From Mesorhizobium sp. B1-1-8 (GTDB lineage Bacteria > Pseudomonadota > Alphaproteobacteria > Rhizobiales > Rhizobiaceae): DNA of 64,000 nt. Where the stretch lies: contig NZ_CP083956.1 of NCBI RefSeq assembly GCF_006442795.2, forward strand, positions 1,458,501-1,522,500, in the 5' to 3' direction. Positions 1 to 9,800 of this stretch are shown one piece after another. Under the pieces are notes generated by a model. The model did no database searches. It was not told the origin of the DNA and saw only the letters and a program-made list of their open reading frames with translations. Both the position numbers and the translations under genes were made by a program. The first letter of the stretch is position 1, and the number at the start of each line of letters is the position of its first letter.

Positions 1-1
1 C

Positions 2-223
2 CATCGCGACATAGCCGGCACCGTCGCCGGCATCCCGTTCTCGGCGCAGCGCGGCCTGCATGCCCGTTTCATGCTCGATCTCATCGGCGACGAGATGGTC
101 GAGCAGGCGCCGCCCGCCTATTCGATCATCCTGATCGACGGTGCCCGCGTCGTCATCCACAGCTGCGATTTTCTGGAAGAATGGCCGCTCTGGTCGCCGG
201 CGACCGGTGAGCGGGCACGTTAG
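2..223 (+). CDS. 3' end of an unknown protein (partial)
   Basis: An open frame enters from the left edge and runs 73 codons to a TAG stop. The other two forward frames give arginine-rich translations typical of shadows, so this frame is the likely real one. The visible C-terminal part includes VAGIPFSAQRG, IILIDGARVVIHSCDFLEEW and ends in GERAR. I do not recognise the family. It converges on fbpC, with only nine bases between the two stop codons. The start lies outside the window. Confidence 0.55.
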   Translation, partial: HRDIAGTVAGIPFSAQRGLHARFMLDLIGDEMVEQAPPAYSIILIDGARVVIHSCDFLEEWPLWSPATGERAR

Positions 224-232
224 AGAAAGCCA

Positions 233-1315
233 TCAGGCGAAGACATGCGCCTTGCCGGAGACGGTAAGGCGCACGATCTCGCCGATGGCCGGGGCGTCCA
301 TGCCGGTCTTGCGCAGGATGAGCGGCGTGTTGCCGATCGCCGCCGCATCCGGCGGATCCGGGCTGTTGAGCAGCCGCACCGCGATAGTGCAGACGGAACC
401 CGCGAATTCGGATCCCGTCACTTCGCCGAACAGCATGTCGGGCGTGCCCGACATGCCCTCGCGCGAGGTACGCTTCAGCAGCACCTGCTCGGGCCGCAGC
501 ATGATGCGGGCGACATCGCGCCGCTCAGCCGTGTCGACGGCGATGCGGCCGAGCGGCGAAATGGCAAAACCGCCGGCGATCTTGGCCGGCAGTATGATCG
601 CGTCGCCGAGGAATTCGGCGACCATCCTGTCCCTGGGCTGGAAATAAAGCTCGCGCGGCGTGCCGACCTGCGAGAACAGGCCGTCTCGCATCACCGCGAC
701 CTGGCTGGCGAAGGACAGCGCCTCGGCCTGGTCGTGGGTGACCAGGATGGTGGTGATTCCGGCCGTTTCCAAAAGCTCGGCCACCGCCTTGCGCATCGAG
801 GCGCGCAAGCCGGTATCGAGCGCCGAGAACGGCTCGTCGAGCAGCATCAGCCTGGGTTTCATCGCCATGGCGCGGGCAAGCGCGACGCGCTGCTGCTGGC
901 CGCCGGAGAGCTCGTGCGGGCGGCGTTTCAGGACCGCCTTGTCGAGCCCGACGATATAGGCGAGCTCAACGATGCGCTCGGCGCGGGCCTCTTCATGGCG
1001 CGCCATCCCGAAACCGATGTTGTCGGCGATGGTCAGATGCGGAAACAGGGCGCCGTCCTGGGCCACCACGCCGATGCCGCGGCGATGCGCCGGCACAGCA
1101 TGGCCGCCATTGGCGAGTACCTGGCCGTCGAGCATGATGCGGCCGCGATCCGGCGCTTCAAAACCGGCGATCAGCCTGAGCAAGGTGGTCTTGCCGCAGC
1201 CGGACGGCCCGACGATCGCGGTGCGGCTACCGCTTTCGACGGTAAGGTCGACGCCGGCAAGTGCCGCCACCTTGCCGTAATACTTCGCCACGTCGTTGAG
1301 TTCGAGGAAGCTCAT
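233..1315 (-). CDS. fbpC: Iron(III) ABC transporter ATP-binding protein FbpC
   Basis: Cytoplasmic ATPase of an iron(III) importer, 360 residues. Walker A (GPSGCGKT) is at residues 36-43, the ABC signature LSGGQ at 136-140 and Walker B (LMLLDE) at 156-161. A TOBE-like C-terminal region of about 120 residues follows, as usual in the FbpC/PotA group. The ATG overlaps the fbpB stop by four bases (ATGA), so the two are probably translationally coupled. The iron assignment rests on the binding protein FbpA in the same operon; the ATPase alone could serve other substrates. Confidence 0.9.
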   Translation of the reverse strand: MSFLELNDVAKYYGKVAALAGVDLTVESGSRTAIVGPSGCGKTTLLRLIAGFEAPDRGRIMLDGQVLANGGHAVPAHRRGIGVVAQDGALFPHLTIADNIGFGMARHEEARAERIVELAYIVGLDKAVLKRRPHELSGGQQQRVALARAMAMKPRLMLLDEPFSALDTGLRASMRKAVAELLETAGITTILVTHDQAEALSFASQVAVMRDGLFSQVGTPRELYFQPRDRMVAEFLGDAIILPAKIAGGFAISPLGRIAVDTAERRDVARIMLRPEQVLLKRTSREGMSGTPDMLFGEVTGSEFAGSVCTIAVRLLNSPDPPDAAAIGNTPLILRKTGMDAPAIGEIVRLTVSGKAHVFA

Positions 1316-2898
1316 CGTCCGGCCATCCGCTTCGACTGGACGTAGAGCATCAAGGTGAGCGGCAGCGACATCGCCACCATGATCAGGGCGTAAGGTGCGG
1401 CGGAGGCATAGTCGATCTCGCCGCTATAGGACCAGAACGCCATTGCCAGCGTGCGGGTGCCGTTCGGTGCCAGCATCTGGGTGGCGGTCAACTCGTTGGT
1501 GATGCCAAGCGCCACCATCGCCATGCCGGCCGCTGCGCCCGGCGCCGACAGCCGGATGGTCGTCGACCACAGCGCCTTGAGCGGCGGCCTGCCGAGGCTG
1601 GAGGCGGCGCGTTCGAGCTCCACCGGGGCCTGCGCGATCGAGGCGCGCAGGCTGACCAGGGCGCGCGGCAAAAACATCAGCGCGTAGCCGAAAAGGATGG
1701 TGAAGAGCGTCTGATAGAGCGGCAAGGCGATGCGCACGGTTATGGTGACCAGCGCCAGCGCCGTCACCACGCCCGGCAGCGCGCCGACGATGTAATTGCA
1801 GCCCTCGAGCAGGCGCTGCAGAGGTCCAGGCGCGCGGATCGACACCCAGGCCATCGGCATGGCGGCGACGGTGGCAAGCAGCGCGCCGGCGATGGCCAGG
1901 AACAGCGTCTGGCCGAGCGCCAGGCCGATCTCGTCCATGCGCCAGACGTCGGCGCCGCCGGCCAGCAGCCAGCGGCCGACGGTGACGAAGGGCACGCCCA
2001 GCGTCAGCAGCGCGACGGCGGCAGGCAGCAACAGGCAAGGCAGCGCGGCGCGGCCGAGGCGGGTGCGCTGCTGCAGGCGCGCAGCGCCCGAGCCGACCCT
2101 GGCGTAGCGCTCCTCGCCGCGCACGATGACCTCTACGCCGAGCAGTACGAAGCAGCAAGCGACCAGCACGGCGGCGAGCATGTTTGCGGCCGGGCCGTTG
2201 AAGGTCGACTGGAACTGGTCGACGATCGCCGTGGTGAAGGTATCGAAGCGGATGAAGACATAAAGTCCGTATTCGGCGAGCAGATGCAGGCCGACCAGCA
2301 GCGAGCCGCCACAAATGGCAAGCCGAAGCTGCGGCAGCACAACGCGCGCGAAAACGCGCCACGGGCCAAGCCCAAGCGCGGCGGCGGCATCCTCCAGCGC
2401 CGGGTCGAGCCGGCGCAGCGCGGCGGCGATCGGCAGATAGAGGAACGGGAAGTAGGCGATGACAGAGACCAGCACGCCGGCCCAAAGCCCATGCAGGCCG
2501 GGCACCAGGCTGATCCAGGCATAGCTATGGACGAAGGCGGGAATGGCGAGCGGCGCAACCGACAACCAGGACCAGAGCCGGTTGCCGGGCAGGTCGCTGC
2601 GCTCGGTCAGCCAAGCCAGCGCCACCGACAGCACGATGGCGGTCGGAACGGCGACGACGATGAGCAGAACGGTGTTGACCAGAAGCTCGCCGACGCGCGG
2701 CCGGAAGATCAGCGCCACCACGGTGTCCCAGCCGGCCTGGATGGCTGTCCAGACGATGAAGGCAAGCGGCAGCAAGGCAATCAGCGACACCAGGGCGGCG
2801 ACAAGCAGGATCCACGATATGGATCGGCTCTGCCGCCGACCAGCGGCCGGAAGGTTCGAGCGTGCGAGGTCGACCGCCGATTGCATCAGGCGGGCCAC
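1312..2898 (-). CDS. fbpB: Iron(III) ABC transporter permease FbpB
   Basis: Inner-membrane permease of 528 residues. It is two fused MetI-type halves, each with several membrane helices and an EAA-type loop (EDAAAALG in the first half, ERAASSLG in the second), which is the expected architecture for FbpB. The listed start is GTG; an in-frame ATG four codons later (2886) is a reasonable alternative because neither has a strong Shine-Dalgarno sequence. It is separated from fbpA by 152 bases containing two strong hairpins, and overlaps fbpC by four bases. Confidence 0.9.
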   Translation of the reverse strand: MARLMQSAVDLARSNLPAAGRRQSRSISWILLVAALVSLIALLPLAFIVWTAIQAGWDTVVALIFRPRVGELLVNTVLLIVVAVPTAIVLSVALAWLTERSDLPGNRLWSWLSVAPLAIPAFVHSYAWISLVPGLHGLWAGVLVSVIAYFPFLYLPIAAALRRLDPALEDAAAALGLGPWRVFARVVLPQLRLAICGGSLLVGLHLLAEYGLYVFIRFDTFTTAIVDQFQSTFNGPAANMLAAVLVACCFVLLGVEVIVRGEERYARVGSGAARLQQRTRLGRAALPCLLLPAAVALLTLGVPFVTVGRWLLAGGADVWRMDEIGLALGQTLFLAIAGALLATVAAMPMAWVSIRAPGPLQRLLEGCNYIVGALPGVVTALALVTITVRIALPLYQTLFTILFGYALMFLPRALVSLRASIAQAPVELERAASSLGRPPLKALWSTTIRLSAPGAAAGMAMVALGITNELTATQMLAPNGTRTLAMAFWSYSGEIDYASAAPYALIMVAMSLPLTLMLYVQSKRMAGR

Positions 2899-2903
2899 CG
2901 CCT

Positions 2904-2927
2904 CGCAGCCGCCGATCGGCGGCTGCG
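2904..2927. other. Perfect 24-bp palindrome just before fbpB
   Basis: A perfect self-complementary sequence with 12-bp arms (left arm CGCAGCCGCCGA, no spacer). In the mRNA it would fold directly upstream of the fbpB start codon. Together with the terminator-like hairpin nearer fbpA it could lower permease expression or protect the fbpA message. The palindrome is seen directly; its function is inferred. Confidence 0.6.
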
Positions 2928-2974
2928 GTCTGATGAGCCAGAAACGCAGCTGGTCGTCATCGACGAAGCCATCT

Positions 2975-3018
2975 CCAAAAACAAAGCGCTCCCGCGGAAG
3001 GCGAATTCCGGCGGGAGC
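2975..3018 (-). terminator. Terminator-like hairpin between fbpA and fbpB
   Basis: On the minus strand, 32 bases after the fbpA stop, an 8-bp GC stem (GCTCCCGC / GCGGGAGC) extended by GGAA/TTCC is followed by a T-rich run (GCTTTGTTTTTGG). This fits an intrinsic, perhaps partial, terminator. A leaky terminator after the binding protein would give more FbpA than FbpBC, a common arrangement in ABC importers. Confidence 0.6.
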
Positions 3019-3050
3019 ACGGTCGGTTGCCCTTTTAGGACGAACGCGGA

Positions 3051-4058
3051 CTAAAGCAAGCCGGCTTGCGTCATCAGGTCAATGACCTTCTTGGAGTTCA
3101 GCGTCGCCGGATCGACCTTCGGCGCCTGCAAATCGGCCAGCGGCACCAGCTTCGGGTTGGACCCGGCACCCTTGCCGACCGCATATTCATAGGATGTGCC
3201 GGTCTTCAGCACTTCCTGGCCGCCCTTGCCAGTGACCCATTTCAGGAACGCCTGCGCTTCCTTCTGATGCTTGCTCGAGGCAAGCACGCCACCGCCGGAG
3301 ATCGATAGGAATGCGCCCGGATCCTGGTTCTTGAAATAGTGCTGCCCGATGTTCTTGCTGTTCTCGCCGGTCTTGGCCTGGTCGCCGAAATAGTAATAGT
3401 GGAAGATCACGCCGCCATCGATCTCGCCGGCATTGACTGCCTTCATTACCGTATTGTTGCCCTTGTATGCGGTGGAGTTCTCCTTCATCGCCTTCAGCCA
3501 GGCGGCCGTCGCGGCCTCGCCCTTCAGCTGAAGCATTGCGCTGACAATGGCCTGAAAATCGGCGCCTGCCGGCGAGGCAGCCCAACGACCCTTCCAGCTC
3601 GGATCGGCGAGGTCGAGAAGCGACTTGGGCAACTGGTCTTCCTTCAGCTTGTCCTTGTTGTAGACAAAGACGGTGCTGCGGGCGGCGACGCCCACCCATT
3701 TGCCGGTCGAAGGTTGGTATTCCTGCGGCACCTGCGCCAGCGTGTCGGCGTCGACCGGCGCGAACAGGCCCGCTGCTTCGACAAGCGCCATGGCCGGCGA
3801 ATTCTCGGTCAGGAAGACATCGGCCGGCGAGGCGGCGCCCTCGGCGACGATCTGGTTGGAGAAGTCACTGTCGCCGCCGTTGCGCAGCGTGACCTTGATG
3901 CCGGTTTCCTTGGTGAAGCCTTTCGCCCATTCCTTGGCGAGGCTCTCATGCTGGGCGTTGTAGACGATGATGCCGGCATCCGCTGCCATGGCTGGGCCGG
4001 CGATCAGGCCGAACGCCAGCACCACGGCGCCGGCAAGGGTGGAAATGGCAAGTTTCAT
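3051..4058 (-). CDS. fbpA: Iron(III)-binding periplasmic protein FbpA
   Basis: Periplasmic binding protein of 335 residues that delivers ferric iron to FbpBC. A signal peptide ends near AMA-AD (about residue 26). The mature N-terminus IIVYNAQHE holds the His of the FbpA iron site (H37 here). A tyrosine cluster (HYYYFGDQ, residues 220-227) matches the paired iron-ligand tyrosines of FbpA. The ATG at 4058 is preceded by a GAGGA ribosome site. First gene of the operon, behind an IRO box, so iron repression is expected. A related binding protein for another metal is less likely given the Tyr pair. Confidence 0.9.
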   Translation of the reverse strand: MKLAISTLAGAVVLAFGLIAGPAMAADAGIIVYNAQHESLAKEWAKGFTKETGIKVTLRNGGDSDFSNQIVAEGAASPADVFLTENSPAMALVEAAGLFAPVDADTLAQVPQEYQPSTGKWVGVAARSTVFVYNKDKLKEDQLPKSLLDLADPSWKGRWAASPAGADFQAIVSAMLQLKGEAATAAWLKAMKENSTAYKGNNTVMKAVNAGEIDGGVIFHYYYFGDQAKTGENSKNIGQHYFKNQDPGAFLSISGGGVLASSKHQKEAQAFLKWVTGKGGQEVLKTGTSYEYAVGKGAGSNPKLVPLADLQAPKVDPATLNSKKVIDLMTQAGLL

Positions 4059-4105
4059 GGGGCATCATCCTCAATCTGGAGACAGGGGTTCGGGCACGGA
4101 CGCCA

Positions 4106-4133
4106 CCTATAAATACCTGATTGGCATAGTCAA
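4106..4133 (-). promoter_or_regulatory. fbpA promoter (-35 TTGACT, -10 TATAGG)
   Basis: On the minus strand TTGACT (4133-4128) and TATAGG (4111-4106) are separated by 16 bases, giving a good vegetative-type promoter about 50 bases upstream of the fbpA ATG. The iron box lies across its -35 element and spacer. Confidence 0.6.
4118..4132. promoter_or_regulatory. Iron-responsive operator (IRO box, TGA-N9-TCA)
   Basis: The sequence TGATTGGCATAGTCA matches the rhizobial IRO consensus TGA-N9-TCA, which is bound by the iron-sulfur repressor RirA. It overlaps the -35 region of the fbpA promoter, the position expected for a repressor, upstream of an iron-uptake operon. The motif is seen directly; binding by RirA is inferred. 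Confidence 0.65.
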
Positions 4134-4217
4134 CATTATGCGCTGCTTCAATTGGTCGCCCGCGCAAACTTTCGTGATTTTCCGGCACTTTGGCTTGGAC
4201 ATTATTTCGCCGGCCAC

Positions 4218-4243
4218 GTAACAAACCAGGGCCGAGAAGCGAA
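4218..4243 (+). promoter_or_regulatory. Autoregulatory ECF promoter, GTAACA-N16-CGAA
   Basis: GTAACA and CGAA are separated by exactly 16 bases and lie 18 bases upstream of the sigma-factor GTG. This is one base from the GTAACC-N16-CGAA motif described for ECF16/SigF-type sigma factors of Caulobacter and relatives, which transcribe their own operon. The 5' leader would be only about ten bases long. Confidence 0.65.
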
Positions 4244-4261
4244 CATCGGGGGTGAACTCTT

Positions 4262-4798
4262 GTGACCGGCAAGGACCAGGCCGAGCTCTCCCGGCTGCTC
4301 AGAGCCGCAATCGCTGGAGATGAAAGGGCTTATGCCGACTTTCTGCACCGGATAGCTGCTCTCGTTCGCGGCTTTGTCCGGCGCAAGATTGTGCAGGGCG
4401 GGGTCGACCCCGAGGATGTCGTGCAGGAAACCTTGCTGGCCATTCACGTGAAACGGCACACCTGGCGTGTCGATGCGCCGGTTTTGCCGTGGGTCTACGC
4501 CATCGCCCGCTTCAAGCTGATCGACGCGTTCCGCAGGCGTGGACGGCGCATCGAGGTCGAGATCGACCAGATCGCCGACACTTTCGCCGAGCCGGAAGCC
4601 GAGACGGTCAGCGAGCGCGACATCGGCCGGGCTCTCGACGGCTTGCCGCCGGCGCAGCGCTCGGTGGTCGCGGCGATTTCGGTCGATGGCCGCTCAATCG
4701 GCGAGACGGCGGCGAAGCTCGGTGTCAGCGAGACGGCCGTGCGCGTGTCGCTGCATCGCGGCCTAGCCGCGATCGCGAAACGATTCGGGCGACCGTGA
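4262..4798 (+). CDS. ECF sigma factor, SigF (ECF16) type
   Basis: RNA polymerase sigma factor of 178 residues. Region 2 is at about residues 20-90 (DPEDVVQETLLAIH and WVYAIARFKLIDAFRRRGR) and region 4 at about 125-175 (LPPAQRSVV and the helix-turn-helix SIGETAAKLGVSETAVRVSL). GTG start after a GGGGG site. One base separates it from the NrsF-like gene, so both are co-transcribed from the GTAACA-N16-CGAA promoter. Related SigF systems respond to heavy metals or oxidative stress; the signal here is not visible from sequence. Confidence 0.9.
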   Translation: MTGKDQAELSRLLRAAIAGDERAYADFLHRIAALVRGFVRRKIVQGGVDPEDVVQETLLAIHVKRHTWRVDAPVLPWVYAIARFKLIDAFRRRGRRIEVEIDQIADTFAEPEAETVSERDIGRALDGLPPAQRSVVAAISVDGRSIGETAAKLGVSETAVRVSLHRGLAAIAKRFGRP

Positions 4799-4799
4799 T

Positions 4800-5438
4800 A
4801 TGAAAACCGAGGAGCTCATCAAGGCGCTCGACGCCGATGCCCGCAACAAGGCGATGCCACTGGGCAAGGCCTGGTGGCTGGCCATCGGCGTGGCGGCGGT
4901 GATCGCGGCTGTGGTCTTCTGGCTGACCATCGGCCCGCGCCCCGACATCATGCCGGCCATGCATACGATGCGTTTCATGTCGAAATTCGTCTTCACGCTT
5001 GTGCTCGCCGCCAGCGCCTTCGCGCTCGTGCGGGCCCTGTCGACGCCTGGCGCCGCGACGCGGCGCAGAATGGTCTGGATGATCGCCGCACCGCTTCTGG
5101 TCGTGTTGGCAGTGGTTCTGGAACTCTTCGTCGTGCCCGAGGCCGATTGGGGCAGGCGGCTGGTCGGCACCAATTGGTACATCTGCATGAGTTTCATCCC
5201 GCTGATCGGCATCGGCCCGCTGGCGATATTCCTCGGCATGCTGCGTTACGGCGCGCCGACACGGCCGGTGCTGGCCGGCGCGGTTGCGGGGCTTCTGGCG
5301 GGCGGGCTGGCTGCGACCTTCTATGCCGCGCACTGTTTTGACGATTCGCCGCTGTTCGTCGCCACCTGGTACACGATTGCCATTGCCTTCCTCGCCTTGC
5401 TCGGCGCGCTCGGCGGGCGATTTTTCGTCCGCTGGTAG
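4800..5438 (+). CDS. nrsF: NrsF-like (DUF1109) membrane anti-sigma factor
   Basis: A 212-residue inner-membrane protein with about six hydrophobic segments and a short charged cytoplasmic N-terminus (residues 1-25) of the kind that binds the sigma factor. It has only two cysteines, C129 (NWYICMS) and C179 (AAHCFDD). In Caulobacter NrsF two conserved cysteines at nearly the same positions are needed for metal sensing, so these are the probable sensor residues. Placed one base after the sigma gene, the standard arrangement for this pair. Confidence 0.85.
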   Translation: MKTEELIKALDADARNKAMPLGKAWWLAIGVAAVIAAVVFWLTIGPRPDIMPAMHTMRFMSKFVFTLVLAASAFALVRALSTPGAATRRRMVWMIAAPLLVVLAVVLELFVVPEADWGRRLVGTNWYICMSFIPLIGIGPLAIFLGMLRYGAPTRPVLAGAVAGLLAGGLAATFYAAHCFDDSPLFVATWYTIAIAFLALLGALGGRFFVRW

Positions 5439-5542
5439 GACTGCAAACCGATCCTTAATCATGCCGGTAATTGTTTGCCGGTTAGCGGTGCGGTCGCGTC
5501 CTTCCACGCAACCATTCCTTAAAATCGATCCGCCAGGGTTGA

Positions 5543-5563
5543 GCAACGCAAAGTTGCGCGTTG
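5543..5563 (+). other. Overlapping alternative hairpins before the GGDEF gene
   Basis: GCAAC/GTTGC (5543-5547 with 5553-5557) and CAACGC/GCGTTG (5544-5549 with 5558-5563) are mutually exclusive stems immediately upstream of the G-run that would act as ribosome site. They could affect translation of the cyclase. Short stems like these can arise by chance. Confidence 0.25.
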
Positions 5564-5567
5564 GGGG

Positions 5568-7541
5568 GTGGATCGCATTGTGGCGTGGTTGAATTGGAAA
5601 GGTGCGCGGGCCGGCAAGCGCGCTGTGCCCGTCTTGATGGCAGCAGGGCTCGTTACCCTGACTGCATCGATCCTGTTGCCGGCGCTGGAACTCGGCTCGG
5701 ACGCGCTGAAGGTCTGCCTGCAGATATCCGTCGCCGTCACGGCCGTCACGCTGTTTGTCTCGGCGCTGTTCATCCGGAAGATCATCGACGACCGTCGCCA
5801 GATTGCCGAGAGCGAGCAACGCTTCCGCCGGGCTATGGAGGATTCGGCGATCGGCGTCGCCATCGTCGGCCTCGATGGCCGGATCCTTCAGGCCAATGCC
5901 GCCTTCGCCGCCATGCTCGGCTATAGCCGCGAGGAAATCGAGGCGCTGACCTTCTTCCAGATCACCCACGCCGACGACCTTGAGATCGGTCGGGAGACGA
6001 TGACGGGTATCAAGGACGGCAAGATCCACTCCTTCCATTTCGAGAAGCGCTATCTGAGGAAGGATGGAACGCCTGTCTGGGCGCAGCTTGCCGGCTCGGT
6101 CATACGTGAAGAGGAGAGCGGCAAACCGCTTTATCTCGTCTCGCAGATCGAGGACATCGACGCGCGCAAGCAATCCGAAGCGCGCATCGCCGAGGCCGAA
6201 ACCCGCTGGAACTTTGCGCTCACCAGCGCCGGGCAAGGCGTCTGGGACCTCGACATGCGCAAGGGCGGCACGACCTATTCCGAAACCTGGGTGAACATGC
6301 TGGGCTATGACGAGGGCGAGCTGGACGGCGACCCCGACCTTTGGCTGACGATGATCCACCCCGACGATTACCAGCTCGTCGCCGAAGCGGACAGGGCGCA
6401 TCTTGCCGGCGAAACACCGTTCTTCGAAGCCGAGTTCCGGATGCGCCACAAGGACGGCCACTGGATCTGGATTCTCGACCGTGGCAAGGCGATCGAATGC
6501 GATGCCGACGGCCGGCTGATCCGGGCCATCGGCAGCCTGACCGACATCACCCAGCGCAAGGAAGCGGAGGCGCGCCTCATGGTATCGGCGGCAATGCTCG
6601 CCGACGAGAAGGAGCGGCTCAGGGTGACGTTGCAGTCGATCGGCGACGCGGTCATCTGCACCGACGCCGCCAACCACGTCACCTTCATGAATCCGGTTGC
6701 CGAAAAGCTGACCGGCGTTGCCGCCGGCGAGGCGCTAGGCAAAATGCTCGGCCATATCTACTGGGCGGTCGACGAGGAGACCGGCCAAAGGATCGGCCTT
6801 TCGCGGCCTTCAGCCGGCGACCGCCCTCATTGCGAGCACAACAGCCGCGCCGTTCTCATACGGCGCGACGACACACGCTGCAGCATCCGCCAGATGGTGT
6901 CGCCGATCATGAACGACCGGCACGAGTTCTGCGGGCTGGTCATCGTCTTCCAGGATTTCACCGACGCTCGCGCCTTGCAGCGTCAGTTGGCTTACGCCGC
7001 GGCCCATGACGCGCTGACCGGGCTCGCCAACCGCTCGAGCTTCATGCGCACCATGGAGGAGCTGGTCGATCAGAGCCGCCTTGATGGCAGCGAGCACCAG
7101 TTCATGTTCGTCGACCTCGATCATTTCAAGACGGTCAACGACACCGGCGGCCATGCCGCCGGCGATGCGCTGCTGAAGCGGGTCGGCGATGCCATCCGCG
7201 ACATCCTTGGCTCCGAGGACATCGTCGCGCGCCTTGGCGGCGACGAGTTCGCCGTCATCCTGAAGTCGGGCTTGCCGGCGAGGGGAGCGGTCGCGGCACG
7301 CTCAATCATCGATGCCATCCGCAATTTGAACTTCAGCTGGGATGGCCGCCTTTATACGATCGGCGCGAGCATCGGGCTGGCTCCGATCCGCGCCGGCTGC
7401 GGCGAGGTGGACGAAATCATCGCCCGCGCCGACGCCGCCTGCTATGCCGCCAAGGCGGCCGGCCGCGGCTGCGTTTCGGCAGCGCCGGATGAAGACGGTA
7501 AGAGCGAGATGACCGCCCCACCGCTTGCCGCCGCGTCCTGA
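5568..7541 (+). CDS. Triple-PAS diguanylate cyclase (GGDEF)
   Basis: Membrane-associated 657-residue protein predicted to make cyclic di-GMP. Two N-terminal hydrophobic segments (about residues 20-70) precede three PAS domains (about 80-195, 210-325 and 345-475) and a C-terminal GGDEF domain with intact GGDEF at 557-561. No EAL domain is present. The site five residues before GGDEF reads GSED instead of RxxD, so product inhibition at a canonical I-site is unlikely. The start given is GTG directly behind a G6 run; GTG at 5580 gives better spacing to that run and may be the real start. Confidence 0.85.
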   Translation: MDRIVAWLNWKGARAGKRAVPVLMAAGLVTLTASILLPALELGSDALKVCLQISVAVTAVTLFVSALFIRKIIDDRRQIAESEQRFRRAMEDSAIGVAIVGLDGRILQANAAFAAMLGYSREEIEALTFFQITHADDLEIGRETMTGIKDGKIHSFHFEKRYLRKDGTPVWAQLAGSVIREEESGKPLYLVSQIEDIDARKQSEARIAEAETRWNFALTSAGQGVWDLDMRKGGTTYSETWVNMLGYDEGELDGDPDLWLTMIHPDDYQLVAEADRAHLAGETPFFEAEFRMRHKDGHWIWILDRGKAIECDADGRLIRAIGSLTDITQRKEAEARLMVSAAMLADEKERLRVTLQSIGDAVICTDAANHVTFMNPVAEKLTGVAAGEALGKMLGHIYWAVDEETGQRIGLSRPSAGDRPHCEHNSRAVLIRRDDTRCSIRQMVSPIMNDRHEFCGLVIVFQDFTDARALQRQLAYAAAHDALTGLANRSSFMRTMEELVDQSRLDGSEHQFMFVDLDHFKTVNDTGGHAAGDALLKRVGDAIRDILGSEDIVARLGGDEFAVILKSGLPARGAVAARSIIDAIRNLNFSWDGRLYTIGASIGLAPIRAGCGEVDEIIARADAACYAAKAAGRGCVSAAPDEDGKSEMTAPPLAAAS

Positions 7542-7564
7542 GCGTCGGTCGCGACGAGTCAAAG

Positions 7565-8443
<879 letters not shown>

Positions 8444-8508
8444 ACCCCGATCCCGTCCGGAGCATCTCCGCTTCTCGCAAAGCGAAAACGCTCTCATCTT
8501 TTGTTTCC

Positions 8509-8551
8509 GCAATTCCGCGCGCAAATCACTGCGCACCTTTCCTGGAATTGC
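8509..8551. repeat. GCAATTCC palindromic repeat, copy 1
   Basis: A 43-bp intergenic element with terminal inverted repeats GCAATTCC / GGAATTGC. It closely resembles a second copy 57 bp downstream. On the minus strand both copies start GCAATTCCAGGAAA and end GGAATTGCG. From memory, elements of this form are scattered in Mesorhizobium intergenic regions; that needs a genome search. Confidence 0.7.
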
Positions 8552-8565
8552 ATCCTTTGTTAGTC

Positions 8566-8609
8566 GCAATTCCGAACGGAAAACCGCCACGCACTTTTCC
8601 TGGAATTGC
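8566..8609. repeat. GCAATTCC palindromic repeat, copy 2
   Basis: A 44-bp tandem partner of the element at 8509-8551, in the same orientation with the same 8-bp inverted ends. The pair fills most of the 269-base gap between etfA and hbd, which otherwise shows no gene. Confidence 0.7.
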
Positions 8610-8712
8610 TTTCAAGCCTTAGCGGCCTGCTTTTTGTGCAGTGCAAACTAAAAGGGCGGGGCGACTTCGTCTACCCCACCCTTCAGATTTTAGTATGCCT
8701 TGGCTGGGCGCG

Positions 8713-9642
8713 TCAAAGCGCCTTTTGCAGCTCCGGCAGGATGACGAAGAGATCGCCGACAAGACCGTAATCGGCAACCTGGAAGATCGGCGCCTCCTCA
8801 TCCTTGTTGATGGCGACGATGACCTTGGAATCCTTCATGCCGGCGAGGTGCTGGATGGCGCCGGAAATGCCGACGGCGATGTAGAGGTCGGGCGCGACCA
8901 CCTTGCCGGTCTGGCCGACCTGCCAGTCGTTCGGCGCATAGCCGGCGTCGACCGCGGCTCGGCTTGCGCCGACGGCGGCGCCGAGCTTGTCGGCCACCGG
9001 CAGGATCACCTCCTGGAACTTCTCCGACGAGCCCAGCGCGCGCCCGCCCGAGATGATGATCTTGGCTGAAGTCAGCTCCGGACGATCGGTCTCCGACAGC
9101 CTGTTCTCGACGAAGGACGACAGGCCTGGATCGGCCGCCGCCTGAACCGTCTCGACCGCGGCCGAGCCGCCCTCGGGTGCTGCCTGGAAGGAAGCGGTTC
9201 GCACCGTGATCACCTTCCTGGCGTCGCTCGACTGCACGGTCTGGATGGCGTTGCCGGCATAGATCGGACGCTTGAAGGTATCGGGCGAGACCACTTCGAT
9301 GATCTCCGACACCTGGGCGACATCGAGCAGTGCCGCGACGCGCGGCGCGACGTTCTTGCCCGACGAGGTGGCCGGCGCGATGATCGTGTCATAGGCGCCG
9401 GCGAGCGAGACCACCAGCGCGGCGGTCGGCTCGGCCAGGCGCTCGGCGAGCTCGTCCGCCTCGGCCAGCAGCACCTTGCGCACGCCCTTCAGCCTGGCGG
9501 CGGCATCGGCCGCGCCCTTGGCGCCCTTACCGGCGACCAGCACGTCGACCTCCGAGCCGATCTGAAGCGCCGCCGACAGCGCCTTTGCGGTCTGGTCGGA
9601 AAGGGTTGCGTTGTCGTGTTCGGCGATGAGAAGAATTGCCAT
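8713..9642 (-). CDS. etfA: Electron transfer flavoprotein alpha subunit
   Basis: FAD-binding alpha subunit of ETF, 309 residues. With EtfB it carries electrons from acyl-CoA and other flavin dehydrogenases to ETF-ubiquinone oxidoreductase. The C-terminal FAD domain is intact ([55 protein letters not shown] and [20 protein letters not shown]). The ATG at 9642 has only a weak ribosome site. It follows etfB after 158 bases that hold a palindromic repeat. Confidence 0.95.
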   Translation of the reverse strand: MAILLIAEHDNATLSDQTAKALSAALQIGSEVDVLVAGKGAKGAADAAARLKGVRKVLLAEADELAERLAEPTAALVVSLAGAYDTIIAPATSSGKNVAPRVAALLDVAQVSEIIEVVSPDTFKRPIYAGNAIQTVQSSDARKVITVRTASFQAAPEGGSAAVETVQAAADPGLSSFVENRLSETDRPELTSAKIIISGGRALGSSEKFQEVILPVADKLGAAVGASRAAVDAGYAPNDWQVGQTGKVVAPDLYIAVGISGAIQHLAGMKDSKVIVAINKDEEAPIFQVADYGLVGDLFVILPELQKAL

Positions 9643-9680
9643 CTGTCTGATCCCTGACTTTCGTCTTCGAGGCTCCCTGA

Positions 9681-9797
9681 AATCCGGTCAGGCCGAGCCG
9701 AAAACGGTTGGTTTCGAGAACCGGAGCGGAGCGTACATCTGTACGTGAGCACCGGAAGCGCAGAAGCCAGCCGTTTGCAGGCCGGCCTCATCGGATT
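9681..9797 (+). repeat. RIME-like palindromic repeat, copy A
   Basis: About 117 bp with inverted ends (AATCCGGTCAGGCCG and CGGCCTCATCGGATT) and an inner hairpin at CGTACATCTGTACG. A second copy in opposite orientation lies at 15489-15606; shared blocks include TTCGAGAACCGGAGCGGAGC and ACCGGAAG. Size and architecture resemble the rhizobial RIME1 element. It sits between etfB and etfA, inside a probable operon. Confidence 0.75.
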
Positions 9798-9800
9798 TCC

